DNA of 64,000 bases from Streptomyces sp. A012304 (GTDB taxonomy: Bacteria > Actinomycetota > Actinomycetes > Streptomycetales > Streptomycetaceae), in the NCBI RefSeq assembly GCF_026008495.1, contig NZ_BQUN01000103.1, positions 181,585 to 245,584 on the forward strand, read 5' to 3'. The notes below the pieces were generated by a model. That model did no database searches. It saw only the letters and a list, made by a program, of their open reading frames with translations, and was not told where the DNA came from. This document shows, piece after piece, positions 43,877 to 52,392 of this stretch; position 1 is the stretch's first letter; the number at the start of each line of letters is the position of its first letter. The position numbers were made by a program, and so were the translations under genes.

Positions 43877-44090
43877 TTGTCCACAGCGTGTACCCGATCC
43901 TGTGCACACTGTGCGGGAACAGCTGTGCCCCCTGTCACCGACCTGTGTTTCCGCAGGTCAGGCAGGGGGCGAACAGGTTTTCGACGCCCGGTGGTTCTGT
44001 CACACCGGCGTCAACACCCGGCAGGTTATCCACAGATGGTCGTTCTTTTTCCCCACTGTGGAAAACGGCTGTGGATAACTCAGTGGATAG
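43877..44090. promoter_or_regulatory. DnaA-box cluster between rhomboid and crgA
   Basis: The gap 43870-44125 has no gene. It contains TTGTCCACA (43877-43885, perfect), TTATCCACA (44026-44034), TGTGGAAAA (44057-44065), TGTGGATAA (44070-44078, equal to TTATCCACA on the other strand) and the weaker AGTGGATAG (44082-44090). S. coelicolor was reported to have DnaA-box clusters (H69 and D78) outside but near oriC that influence initiation; this is probably the counterpart of H69, from memory. Confidence 0.85.
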
Positions 44091-44125
44091 CCCTGGGCAG
44101 AGCTGTGTTCACCGGGAGGTGGCCG

Positions 44126-44380
44126 CTACTTCCACTGGGTCGAGACGCCGAATCCGGCGGCGATGAAGCCGAAACCGACCACAATGTTCCAGTTGCCCAG
44201 CTTGTCGATGGGCAGTGATCCGTCGGTCACGTAGAACACGACGATCCAGGCCAGCCCGATGAGGAACATGGCCAGCATCACCGGCGCGACCCAGGCGCGG
44301 CTGTTCAGCTTGATCGCGGTCGCCTGCTTCGCCGACGGCGGCGTGTAGTCGGCCTTCTTGCGGATACGTGACTTCGGCAC
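44126..44380 (-). CDS. crgA: Cell division protein CrgA
   Basis: An 84-residue membrane protein that inhibits FtsZ ring formation in Streptomyces aerial hyphae and helps recruit divisome proteins in mycobacteria. It starts MPKSRIRKKADYTPP and has two helices (WVAPVMLAMFLIGLAWIVVFYV and IVVGFGFIAAGFGVSTQW). GTG at 44380 has AGGAGA upstream. A DnaA-box cluster lies directly after its stop. Confidence 0.95.
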   Translation of the reverse strand: MPKSRIRKKADYTPPSAKQATAIKLNSRAWVAPVMLAMFLIGLAWIVVFYVTDGSLPIDKLGNWNIVVGFGFIAAGFGVSTQWK

Positions 44381-44521
44381 GAGGGTCTCTCCTGTCGATG
44401 CGCTGCGTGGCCGCGCAGGGAACTGGGTCGGGCTCGGGGCAGCGTACAAGGGGACACTGAGCGCTCCCCCGGGCGTCCGTTAGCGTAGTGCTTCTACGGC
44501 GCCGAAGGAGATAAGGGTACG

Positions 44522-45310
44522 TTGAGCAATTCTGCCGACTTCCCCGGGACGGGTTCAACGGGTTCCGCACCTCCGCCTCGACGTCGTCTCCGGCCGGTGC
44601 GGGTACTCACGGCGGGTGTCTTCGCCCTCGCGGGGCTCCTCTTCGTCACCAGCTTCAACACGGCCAAGGGCACCGACCTCCGTACGGACGCGTCCTTGCT
44701 GAAGCTGTCCGACCTGATCCATGAACGCAGCCGGAAGAACGGCGAGCTGGACGAGTCCAACGCGGCCCTGCGCGACCAGGTCGAGTCGCTGGCCCAGCCC
44801 GACGACGGCCGCACCACGGCCGAGGCCGAGAAACTCGCCGGGCTGGAGAAGGACGCGGGCACCCAGGAAGTCAAGGGCCGGGCGATCACCGTCACGCTCA
44901 ACGACGCCCCGCCCGACGCCACGGCCAAGCTCCCCGGCTACCCCGAGCCGCAGCCCGACTACCTGGTCATCCACCAGCAGGACCTCCAGGCCGTGGTGAA
45001 CGCGCTCTGGCAGGGCGGCGCGAAGGGCATCAAGGTCATGGACCAGCGGCTGATATCCACCAGCGCCGTGCGCTGCGTGGGCAACACCCTGATCCTCCAG
45101 GGCCGCGTCTACTCCCCGCCGTACAAGATCCAGGCCGTGGGGGACCCGGAGAAGCTCCAGCAGGCCCTCGCCGACTCCCCGGCGATCCAGAACTACATGG
45201 TGTACGTCAACGTCTACGGGCTCGGCTGGAAAGTCACCGAGGACGGCACGGTGACTCTGCCCGGCTACTCCGGCACAGTGGACCTGCACTACGCGAAGCC
45301 AGTGGAGTAG
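44522..45310 (+). CDS. DUF881 membrane protein
   Basis: A 262-residue protein. A Pro/Arg-rich start, one membrane helix (VLTAGVFALAGLLFVTSF), a coiled-coil stretch (residues about 60-110) and the DUF881 domain (GRAITVTLNDAP, YLVIHQQDLQAVVNALWQGGAKGIKVMDQRLI). It resembles SpoIIIAG-neighbourhood/YlxW proteins of Gram-positives and is conserved beside crgA and sortases. The start is TTG at 44522; GGAGATAAGG lies upstream. Role not established. Confidence 0.87.
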   Translation: MSNSADFPGTGSTGSAPPPRRRLRPVRVLTAGVFALAGLLFVTSFNTAKGTDLRTDASLLKLSDLIHERSRKNGELDESNAALRDQVESLAQPDDGRTTAEAEKLAGLEKDAGTQEVKGRAITVTLNDAPPDATAKLPGYPEPQPDYLVIHQQDLQAVVNALWQGGAKGIKVMDQRLISTSAVRCVGNTLILQGRVYSPPYKIQAVGDPEKLQQALADSPAIQNYMVYVNVYGLGWKVTEDGTVTLPGYSGTVDLHYAKPVE

Positions 45311-45336
45311 AAGCCCGCGCCTTACGGGAGCCGCCG

Positions 45337-46014
45337 GTGCGTGTGATCGTCCGGACCGTCAGCGAGCTGTGCGTCACCGTCGGCACCGTGATCGTCCTCT
45401 TCGTCGTCTACGTGCTCTTCTGGACCGGCGTGCAGGCCGATCACCTCATGGGTGACCAGATCGACCTCCTCCAGGACCAGTGGGAGCGGCAGCCCGCGGT
45501 CACCGCCGGCGCCTCCGCGAGCCCCGCCCCTCCGGCGCCGTACCGCAGCGGGAAGCCCTTCGCGATCATGTACATCCCGCGGCTCGGTTTCACGTGGAAC
45601 AAACCGGTGCTCGAAGGGACCGCCACCGGCACCCTGAAGAAGGGCCTCGGCCACTACGCGGGCACCGCGCGGCTCGGGCAGACCGGCAACTTCTCGGTCG
45701 CCGGCCACCGCCGCACCCATGGCGACCCGTTCAAGGACTTCCCGAAGCTGCGGCGCGGGGACGCGGTGGTGCTCAACGACGGCACCACCTGGTTCACGTA
45801 CCGCATCGACAAAGGCCCTTACAGAACAGTTCCCACCGACATCGAGGTGATCGACCCTGTGCCACGTAAGTCGGGGTATACGCGTCCCGGACGCTATCTG
45901 ACGCTGACCACGTGCGACCCCGAGTGGGGCCACAGTCACCGCCTGATCGTCTGGGCGCACCTGGACTCCACTCAGCCTGTGGACGCAGGCGAACCGGGGG
46001 CTCTACGCCGTTAG
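45337..46014 (+). CDS. Class E sortase (first of three)
   Basis: A 225-residue membrane transpeptidase. One N-terminal helix (VTVGTVIVLFVVYVLFWTGV), the sortase beta-barrel with AGHRRTHGDPF (catalytic His), TLTTC with cysteine 193, and an Arg 11 residues later (HRLIVW). Class E enzymes sort LAxTG proteins in actinobacteria. GTG at 45337 has GGGAGCC upstream. A degenerate parS-like site lies within it. It is shorter than the other two sortases downstream. Confidence 0.9.
   Translation: MRVIVRTVSELCVTVGTVIVLFVVYVLFWTGVQADHLMGDQIDLLQDQWERQPAVTAGASASPAPPAPYRSGKPFAIMYIPRLGFTWNKPVLEGTATGTLKKGLGHYAGTARLGQTGNFSVAGHRRTHGDPFKDFPKLRRGDAVVLNDGTTWFTYRIDKGPYRTVPTDIEVIDPVPRKSGYTRPGRYLTLTTCDPEWGHSHRLIVWAHLDSTQPVDAGEPGALRR
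45587..45600. promoter_or_regulatory. Degenerate parS-like site in the first sortase gene
   Basis: GTTTCACGTGGAAC differs from the parS core at one base. Here it is read as GFTWN, unlike the VSRET of the true in-gene sites, so it may be a chance match. Confidence 0.4.
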
Positions 46015-46066
46015 TCTGGTGGCGTACGGCGAGAGTCTGGTGCCGTGGTGCGACGGAAGGGACGGC

Positions 46067-46228
46067 ATGTACGGCTGGATCTGGCGGCATCTGCCGGGAA
46101 ACGTGTGGCTGAAGACGCTGATCTCCCTCGTGCTGGTGCTGACTGTCGTCTATGTCCTGTTCCAGTACGTCTTTCCGTGGGCCGAACCGCTGCTTCCCTT
46201 CAACGATGTGACGGTGGACAACCAGTGA
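46067..46228 (+). CDS. Small membrane protein between sortase and pabA
   Basis: A 53-residue protein, start MYGWIWRHLPGNVWLK, one membrane helix (TLISLVLVLTVVYVLFQYVF) and a short outside tail. ATG at 46067 has GGAAGGGA upstream. Its stop overlaps the GTG of pabA by four bases. Conserved at this place in Streptomyces; function unknown. Confidence 0.85.
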   Translation: MYGWIWRHLPGNVWLKTLISLVLVLTVVYVLFQYVFPWAEPLLPFNDVTVDNQ

Positions 46229-46863
46229 GCGCACGCATTCTCGTCGTCGACAACTACGACAGCTTCGTCTTCAACCTGGTCCAGTACCTGTACCAGCTGG
46301 GCGCCGAGTGCGAGGTCCTGCGCAACGACGAGGTCTCCACGACCCATGCGCAGGACGGTTTCGACGGCGTCCTGCTGTCGCCGGGCCCGGGCACCCCCGA
46401 GGAGGCGGGCGTCTGCGTCGACATGGTCCGCCACTGCGCGACGACCGGCGTGCCCGTCTTCGGTGTCTGCCTGGGCATGCAGTCGATGCAGGTGGCGTAC
46501 GGCGGTGTGGTGGACCGCGCGCCGGAGCTGCTGCACGGCAAGACCTCGCTGGTCGAGCACGAGGGCAAGGGTGTCTTCGCCGGCCTGCCCTCCCCGTTCA
46601 CCGCGACCCGCTACCACTCCCTGGCCGCCGAGCCGGGGACCGTCCCGTCCGAGCTGGTGGTCACCGCGCGGACGCGGGACGGCATCATCATGGGTCTGCG
46701 CCACCGTGAACTCCCGGTCGAGGGCGTGCAGTTCCACCCGGAGTCGGTGCTGACCGAGCACGGGCACCGGATGCTGGCCAACTGGCTCGTGGAGTGCGGC
46801 TACCAGGACGCGGTCGCGAGGTCGGCGGGGCTCGCCCCGGTGGTGGGCAGGGCCACGGCGTGA
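46225..46863 (+). CDS. pabA: Aminodeoxychorismate/anthranilate synthase glutaminase component
   Basis: A 212-residue class I glutamine amidotransferase supplying ammonia for p-aminobenzoate (folate) or anthranilate synthesis. Motifs: VVDNYDSFVFNLVQYL, LLSPGPGTPEEAG, FGVCLGMQSM with the nucleophile cysteine, and GVQFHPES with the catalytic His/Glu. GTG at 46225 overlaps the preceding stop; its own stop overlaps the next sortase start. It sits oddly inside a sortase operon, a conserved Streptomyces arrangement. PabA versus TrpG cannot be decided from sequence alone. Confidence 0.93.
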   Translation: MSARILVVDNYDSFVFNLVQYLYQLGAECEVLRNDEVSTTHAQDGFDGVLLSPGPGTPEEAGVCVDMVRHCATTGVPVFGVCLGMQSMQVAYGGVVDRAPELLHGKTSLVEHEGKGVFAGLPSPFTATRYHSLAAEPGTVPSELVVTARTRDGIIMGLRHRELPVEGVQFHPESVLTEHGHRMLANWLVECGYQDAVARSAGLAPVVGRATA

Positions 46864-47861
46864 CGGCACTGCGCCCCGAGCGCGAGGATCTCTACGGCGG
46901 TCCGCCGTACGACCCTCCCATCGACGAGGAGACGGTGGCGCTGCGGATCCCGCCGCCACCGGAGTCGGTGTTCGGCGGCGAGTCCATATCCGCCTCTGGC
47001 GCCGCTCCAGCCTCTCCGGCCTCCCCGAGCACACCCGGTGGCCGTGCGGCCCGCAGAAAGGCCGCCAAGCGCCGTCACGGGCGCCACGGCGGCGCCTCCG
47101 AGGTGACGGCACAGCCCGAGACAACGGCGCGGTCCGAGGAGCGGCCGCTGTCCCGGGTGGAGGCCCGACGGCAGGCGCGGGCCCGTAAGCCTGGCGCCGC
47201 GGTGGTCGCGAGCCGCGCGGTCGGCGAGATGTTCATCACCACGGGTGTGCTGATGCTGCTGTTCGTCACCTACCAGTTGTGGTGGACGAACGTCCGGGCG
47301 CACGCGCAGGCGGACCAGGAGGCCAGCAGCCTCCAGGACGACTGGGCGAACGGCAAGCGCAACCCGGGCACCTTCTCGCCCGGCCAGGGCTTCGCCATCC
47401 TGCACATCCCCAAGCTGGACGTGGTCGTGCCGATCGCCGAGGGCATCAGCAACAAGCGGGTCCTCGACAAGGGCATGGTCGGCCACTACGGCGAGGGCAA
47501 GCTGAAGACGGCCATGCCCGACGCCAAGACCGGCAACTTCGGCCTCGCGGGGCACCGCAACACGCACGGCGAACCGTTCCGCTACATCAACCGGCTCCAG
47601 CCCGGCGACGACATCGTCGTCGAGACGCAGGACGACTACTACGTCTACAAGATGGCGTCGATGCTGCCCGTGACCGCGCCGAGCAACATCAGTGTCCTCG
47701 ACCCCGTGCCGCCGGACTCCGGGTTCACCGGGCCGGGCCGGTACATCACGCTGACGACGTGCACGCCGGAGTTCACCAGCAAGTACCGGTTGATCGTCTG
47801 GGGCAAGATGGTCGAGGAACGGCCGCGCAGCAAGGGCAAGCCGGATGCGCTCGTCGAGTAG
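46860..47861 (+). CDS. Class E sortase SrtE1-like
   Basis: A 333-residue sortase with a long disordered cytoplasmic N-terminus (about 110 residues, Pro/Ser/Arg-rich), one membrane helix (FITTGVLMLLFVTYQLWW), LAGHRNTHGEPF (His) and TLTTC with cysteine 301. By order it matches S. coelicolor SrtE1, which with SrtE2 anchors long chaplins and supports aerial growth. GTG at 46860 overlaps the pabA stop. Confidence 0.92.
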   Translation: MTALRPEREDLYGGPPYDPPIDEETVALRIPPPPESVFGGESISASGAAPASPASPSTPGGRAARRKAAKRRHGRHGGASEVTAQPETTARSEERPLSRVEARRQARARKPGAAVVASRAVGEMFITTGVLMLLFVTYQLWWTNVRAHAQADQEASSLQDDWANGKRNPGTFSPGQGFAILHIPKLDVVVPIAEGISNKRVLDKGMVGHYGEGKLKTAMPDAKTGNFGLAGHRNTHGEPFRYINRLQPGDDIVVETQDDYYVYKMASMLPVTAPSNISVLDPVPPDSGFTGPGRYITLTTCTPEFTSKYRLIVWGKMVEERPRSKGKPDALVE

Positions 47862-47874
47862 GGGCAGATGAACC

Positions 47875-48636
47875 GTGGCAGCGACCACCGACGGCACTCA
47901 GCACGAAGAGCACACCGACGCGTCCCCAGCCGCGTCCCCGCCCGCGCGCCGGCGCCGCGGGGGCGGCCGGATCGCCCTGGTGATCAGTGTCTTCGGTGAA
48001 CTCCTCATCACGGCCGGGCTGGTGCTCGGCCTGTTCGTCGTCTACTCCCTGTGGTGGACCAACGTCCTCGCCGACCGCGAGGCGGACCAGCAGGGTGACA
48101 AGGTCCGCGACACCTGGGCGAGGGAGGACACCGGTCCGGGCGCCCTCGACACCAAGGACGGCATCGGCTTCCTGCACGTGCCCGCCATGAAGAACGGCGA
48201 GGTCCTGGTGGAGAAGGGCACCTCGTCGAAGATCCTCAACGACGGCGTGGCCGGCTACTACACCGACCCCGTCCAGGCCACGCTCCCCACGAGCGGCAAG
48301 AACGGCAACTTCTCCCTGGCCGCCCACCGCGACGGCCACGGCGCGAAGTTCCACAACATCGACAAGCTGAAGCAGGGCGACGCGATCGTCTTCGAGACGC
48401 GGGACAACTGGTACGTCTACAAGGTGTACTCGATCCTTCCCGAGACCTCGAAGTTCAACGTGGAGGTCCTCGGCGCCGTCCCCAAGGAGTCCGGCAAGAA
48501 GAAGGCCGGCAAGTACATCACCCTGACGACCTGCACGCCCGTCTACACCAGCCGCTACCGGTACGTGGTGTGGGGCGAGCTGGAGCGCGTGGAGAAGGTG
48601 GACGCGGACCGCACGCCGCCGAAGGAACTGCGCTGA
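47875..48636 (+). CDS. Class E sortase SrtE2-like
   Basis: A 253-residue sortase: basic Ala/Arg-rich start, membrane helix (GELLITAGLVLGLFVVYSLWW), SLAAHRDGHGAKF with the catalytic His, and TLTTC with cysteine 220. It lies 13 bases after the previous sortase, so the pair is co-expressed. GTG at 47875 follows GGGGCAG. A strong terminator shared with the convergent pknB follows. Confidence 0.92.
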   Translation: MAATTDGTQHEEHTDASPAASPPARRRRGGGRIALVISVFGELLITAGLVLGLFVVYSLWWTNVLADREADQQGDKVRDTWAREDTGPGALDTKDGIGFLHVPAMKNGEVLVEKGTSSKILNDGVAGYYTDPVQATLPTSGKNGNFSLAAHRDGHGAKFHNIDKLKQGDAIVFETRDNWYVYKVYSILPETSKFNVEVLGAVPKESGKKKAGKYITLTTCTPVYTSRYRYVVWGELERVEKVDADRTPPKELR

Positions 48637-48652
48637 CCCGTGGAACCGAGCA

Positions 48653-48684
48653 AGGGCCCTACCGGTGAACTCCGGTAGGGCCCT
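48653..48684. terminator. Bidirectional terminator between srtE2 and pknB
   Basis: A perfect 13-base stem, AGGGCCCTACCGG at 48653-48665 with its complement at 48672-48684, in the 128-base gap between convergent genes. Confidence 0.9.
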
Positions 48685-48764
48685 GCTTCGTCGTGCGGCG
48701 GGCGGCAGGCCCGCCCCTCACCGCGGGGGCCGACGGGCGGCAACCCGCCGGTCACCGCGGGCGG

Positions 48765-50750
48765 CTAACCGCTGGTCCCTCCGAAGAAGATGGTTCCGCC
48801 GTTGTTGCCGCCGTTGTTCCCGCCGTTGTTGTTGACGGTGATCAGGTTGACGGTCTGCCCGCGGTTCACCGTGCTGCCGGGAGCCGGGTCGGAGGTCAGG
48901 ACGACGGCGTTGTCGTCGCTGCTGCCCTGGATGTTGCCCACGTTCAGGCCCGTGTCCTGGAGCGCCTTCTTGGCGTCCTTCAGGCTCATGCCCTGGAGGT
49001 TGCCCGGGACCTGGACCTGCTGGTTCTCGGGCGCCTTGCCGATCTGGATCTGCACCGTCGAGCCCTTGGTGATCTGCTGGCCCGCCGACGGGGTGGTCTG
49101 GATGACCTTGCCCACCTGGTTCGGGTCCTGGGTCTCGACATCGGTGCAGTTGCCGACCAGGTCGCTCTGCTCCATCTGCGCCTTGGCGTCGTCACAGGAC
49201 TTGCCGAGGACGTCGGGGACGGTGGCCTTCGCCTCCGCCTTGGCGATGGTCAGGGTGATCGGGGAGCCCTTCTCCACCTCCGTGCCGAGCTCCGGGTTCT
49301 GGGCGAGGACCGTGCCCGGCTCCTCGCTGGAGACCTCTTCCTTCGTCTCGACGACCAGCTGGTACTTGTCGCCCTCGAGCTCGGACTTCGCGTCCTCCAG
49401 GCTCTTGCCGAGGACACTGGGCACCGCCACCTTGGGCGCACCGGTCGAGACGACGATGGTGACCGTTTCGCCCTTTTTGACGTTGGAGCCGGCCGTCGGC
49501 GTCTGGGAGCAGACGCTGTCCTTCGGCGTGTCCTCACAGGGTTTCGCCGTGGACACCAGCTTCAGCTCGACATTCTTGGCCATCGTCTCGGCACGGGCCT
49601 TGGTCTGCCCGACGAAGTTCGGGGCCGCGAACGGCTTGTCGCCGGTGTTTCCGCTGAAGGCCCACTTGCCGATGAGGATCGCGCCGACGAGCACCAGCAC
49701 GGCCGCCACGACCAGCAGGATCGTCGACGTGTTGTTCTTCTTCTGGCGGCGCCGGTCGGGGCGGTCGTCGTAGCCGTAGCCGCCGTCGTCCGGGCTCATG
49801 GGCGGCAGCATCGTGGTGGCGCCCGCGTCGGCGCGCAGCGCCGTCGTCGGCTGGTCGTCCGGGTAGCCGCCGTAACCGACCGAGCCCATCGCCGCCGTGG
49901 CCGCGACCGGCTGGCCGTCGAGGCAGGCCTCGATGTCGGCACGCATCTCGTCGGCCGACTGGTACCGGTAGTTGGGGTCCTTGACCAGGGCCTTCAACAC
50001 GATCGCGTCCATCTCGGGCGTGATCTCGGGGTCGAAGACGCTGGGCGGCTGCGGCTCCTCACGGACGTGCTGGTAGGCCACGGCCACGGGGGAGTCGCCG
50101 ACGAACGGCGGGCGGACGGTCAGCAGCTCGTACAGGAGACAGCCGGTGGAGTACAGGTCGGACCGGGCGTCGACCTGCTCGCCCTTGGCCTGCTCCGGGG
50201 ACAGGTACTGGGCGGTGCCGATCACCGCGGCCGTCTGCGTCATCGTCATGCCGGCGTCACCCATGGCGCGGGCGATGCCGAAGTCCATCACCTTGACCTG
50301 GCCGTTGCGCGTCAGCATGACGTTCGCCGGCTTGATGTCGCGGTGGACGATCTGGTTGCGGTGGGCGTATTCCAGGCCCTGGAGGATGCCGATGGTCATC
50401 TCCATGGCCCGCTCCGGCAGCAGCTTGCGGCCGGAGTGCAGCAGCTCACGGAGTGTGGAGCCGTCGACGTACTCCATGACGATGTACGGGATCGAGACCC
50501 CGTCGATGTAGTCCTCGCCCGTGTCGTAGACCGCGACGATCGCGGGATGGTTGAGCGAGGCGGCCGACTGGGCCTCCCGGCGGAACCGGGCCTGGAAGGA
50601 AGGGTCGCGCGCGAGGTCGGCGCGCAGCGTCTTCACCGCCACGGTGCGTCCCAGGCGCGTGTCATGCGCGAGGTAGACCTCGGCCATGCCACCACGGCCG
50701 AGCACGTGGCTCAGCTCGTACCGGCCGCCGAGGCGACGCGGCTCTTCCAT
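48765..50750 (-). CDS. pknB: Ser/Thr protein kinase PknB with four PASTA domains
   Basis: A 661-residue transmembrane kinase controlling cell-wall growth. The kinase domain has GRGGMAEVYLA, lysine 40 in VAVKTL, HRDIKPANVML, MDFGIARA and YLSPEQA. One membrane helix (STILLVVAAVLVLVGAILIGKW) at about 338-360 leads to four PASTA repeats that bind muropeptides/lipid II, ending in a Gly/Asn-rich tail. ATG at 50750. The operon order fhaA-fhaB-pstP-rodA-pbpA-pknB matches actinobacteria. A hairpin lies between pbpA and pknB. Confidence 0.96.
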   Translation of the reverse strand: MEEPRRLGGRYELSHVLGRGGMAEVYLAHDTRLGRTVAVKTLRADLARDPSFQARFRREAQSAASLNHPAIVAVYDTGEDYIDGVSIPYIVMEYVDGSTLRELLHSGRKLLPERAMEMTIGILQGLEYAHRNQIVHRDIKPANVMLTRNGQVKVMDFGIARAMGDAGMTMTQTAAVIGTAQYLSPEQAKGEQVDARSDLYSTGCLLYELLTVRPPFVGDSPVAVAYQHVREEPQPPSVFDPEITPEMDAIVLKALVKDPNYRYQSADEMRADIEACLDGQPVAATAAMGSVGYGGYPDDQPTTALRADAGATTMLPPMSPDDGGYGYDDRPDRRRQKKNNTSTILLVVAAVLVLVGAILIGKWAFSGNTGDKPFAAPNFVGQTKARAETMAKNVELKLVSTAKPCEDTPKDSVCSQTPTAGSNVKKGETVTIVVSTGAPKVAVPSVLGKSLEDAKSELEGDKYQLVVETKEEVSSEEPGTVLAQNPELGTEVEKGSPITLTIAKAEAKATVPDVLGKSCDDAKAQMEQSDLVGNCTDVETQDPNQVGKVIQTTPSAGQQITKGSTVQIQIGKAPENQQVQVPGNLQGMSLKDAKKALQDTGLNVGNIQGSSDDNAVVLTSDPAPGSTVNRGQTVNLITVNNNGGNNGGNNGGTIFFGGTSG

Positions 50751-50809
50751 AGCTACCTACCAGCCCTCTCCGTCGGTCCCGACCGGCACACGTGTGCGGT
50801 CGAAGGCTG

Positions 50810-50836
50810 CCGTCCGGGCATACCGTACCCGGACGG
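50810..50836 (-). terminator. Hairpin between pbpA and pknB
   Basis: CCGTCCGGG at 50810-50818 pairs with CCCGGACGG at 50828-50836 over a 9-base loop, without a T run. It may attenuate read-through and give pknB lower or separate expression. Confidence 0.55.
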
Positions 50837-50919
50837 CGCGTCGTGACCTGGCCGAGCGCGTCACCCGATACAGGACCGGTATCGCAACGTGCACCGATGC
50901 GTAGGCGACGTGATCGGGG

Positions 50920-52392
50920 TCACTTCTTGCTGTTGATGACTGCCTTCATCACGTCCCTTGCGATCGGGCCGGCGAGGCCGCCACCGGAAATGTCGTCCCG
51001 GTTGGCCGCGCCGTCCTCGACGACCACGGCGACGGCCACCGGCGCGCTGCCGTCGGACAGCTTCGCGTAGGAGATGAACCAGGCGTACGGCTTCTCGCTG
51101 TTGTTCAGGCCGTGCTGGGCGGTACCGGTCTTGCCGCCGACGGTGGCGCCGGAGACCTTGGCCTTCCCACCGGTGCCCTGCGGGTCGTTGACGACCGACT
51201 CCATCATCTTCTGGAGCTTCTGCGCGGTCTCCGAGGAGACGGCCTGGGACAGCTCCTGCGGCTCGGTCGTCTCGATGGTGTCGAGGTTCGCGGCCTTGAG
51301 CTGGTCGACCATGTACGGCTTCATCAGCTTGCCGTCGTTGGCGATGGCCGAGGCCACCATGGCCATCTGCAGCGGGGTGGCGCGGTTGGAGGCCTGCCCG
51401 ATGCCGTCCATGGCGTTCTGCGGCCTGTTGTCCTCGGGGTAGATGCTCTCGGCGGCGCGGACCGGGGTGTCCAGCTCCTTGTTGTTGTAGCCGAACTTCG
51501 CCGCCTGCTCGATCATCTTCTCGTTGCCGACGGTGTCGGCCATCTTCGCGAAGACGGTGTTGCAGGACACCATGAGCGCGTACCGCAGTGTGGCGTTCTC
51601 GCACTCACCGTGCTGGTTCTTGAGGTCGGTCCTGGTCTGCGGCAGCTGGTAGGGGTCCGGCGTCTTCGTGGCGTCGTCGATGTCCGAGACCACGCCGTTC
51701 TCCAGCGCGGCGGCCGCGGTGACGACCTTGAACGTCGAGCCCGGCGGGTAGGCCTCGCGCAGGGCCCGGTTCAGCATCGGGTTGTCGGGGTTGTTCTCCT
51801 TCTGGACGGCCTTCCAGGCGTCTTCGTCCTTGGAGGAGGTGCCCGCGAACTTCGACGGGTCGTACGACGGGGTGGAGACCAGCGCCAGGATCTTGCCGGT
51901 GGACGGCTCGATCGCGGCGACGGCGCCCTTCTTGCTGCCCAGGCCCTTGTACGCGGCCTTCTGCGCGGCGGCGTTGAGGGTGGTGACGACGCTGCCGCCC
52001 TCCTTCTTCTTGCCCGTGATCATGTCGAGCGTGTTGCGGAAGAAGAGCCGGTCGTCGTTGCCGGTGAGGATGCCGTCCTCGAGCTTCTCCAGCTGGTTGG
52101 CGCCGAACGCCTGCGAGGAGTAGCCGGTGACCGGCGCCCACATCGGGCCGTCCGTCCAGGTGCGCTTGTACTTGTAGTCGCCGCTGGTGTTCTCCACCGA
52201 GCCGGTGATGGCCTTGCCCTCGACGATGATGTCGCCGCGCGGGGTGGCGTACCGCTCGATGTTGACGCGACGGTTCTCGTCGTCCGTGGCCAGGTCGTTG
52301 GCCTTGGCGTACTGGAGCCAGTTGTCGCGGATGAGCAGCGTGAGGATCAGGAGTCCGCAGAAGATCGCGATCCGGCGCAGGGGCTTGTTCAT
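50920..52392 (-). CDS. pbpA: Penicillin-binding protein PbpA (class B transpeptidase)
   Basis: A 490-residue monofunctional transpeptidase. N-terminal anchor (IAIFCGLLILTLLI), then the active-site serine in PGSTFK (about residue 218), SCN in MVSCNTVFAK, and KTGTAQ near 421. ATG at 52392 overlaps the rodA stop (TGA/ATG), so the two are coupled, as expected for a SEDS glycosyltransferase and its partner PBP. Confidence 0.95.
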   Translation of the reverse strand: MNKPLRRIAIFCGLLILTLLIRDNWLQYAKANDLATDDENRRVNIERYATPRGDIIVEGKAITGSVENTSGDYKYKRTWTDGPMWAPVTGYSSQAFGANQLEKLEDGILTGNDDRLFFRNTLDMITGKKKEGGSVVTTLNAAAQKAAYKGLGSKKGAVAAIEPSTGKILALVSTPSYDPSKFAGTSSKDEDAWKAVQKENNPDNPMLNRALREAYPPGSTFKVVTAAAALENGVVSDIDDATKTPDPYQLPQTRTDLKNQHGECENATLRYALMVSCNTVFAKMADTVGNEKMIEQAAKFGYNNKELDTPVRAAESIYPEDNRPQNAMDGIGQASNRATPLQMAMVASAIANDGKLMKPYMVDQLKAANLDTIETTEPQELSQAVSSETAQKLQKMMESVVNDPQGTGGKAKVSGATVGGKTGTAQHGLNNSEKPYAWFISYAKLSDGSAPVAVAVVVEDGAANRDDISGGGLAGPIARDVMKAVINSKK

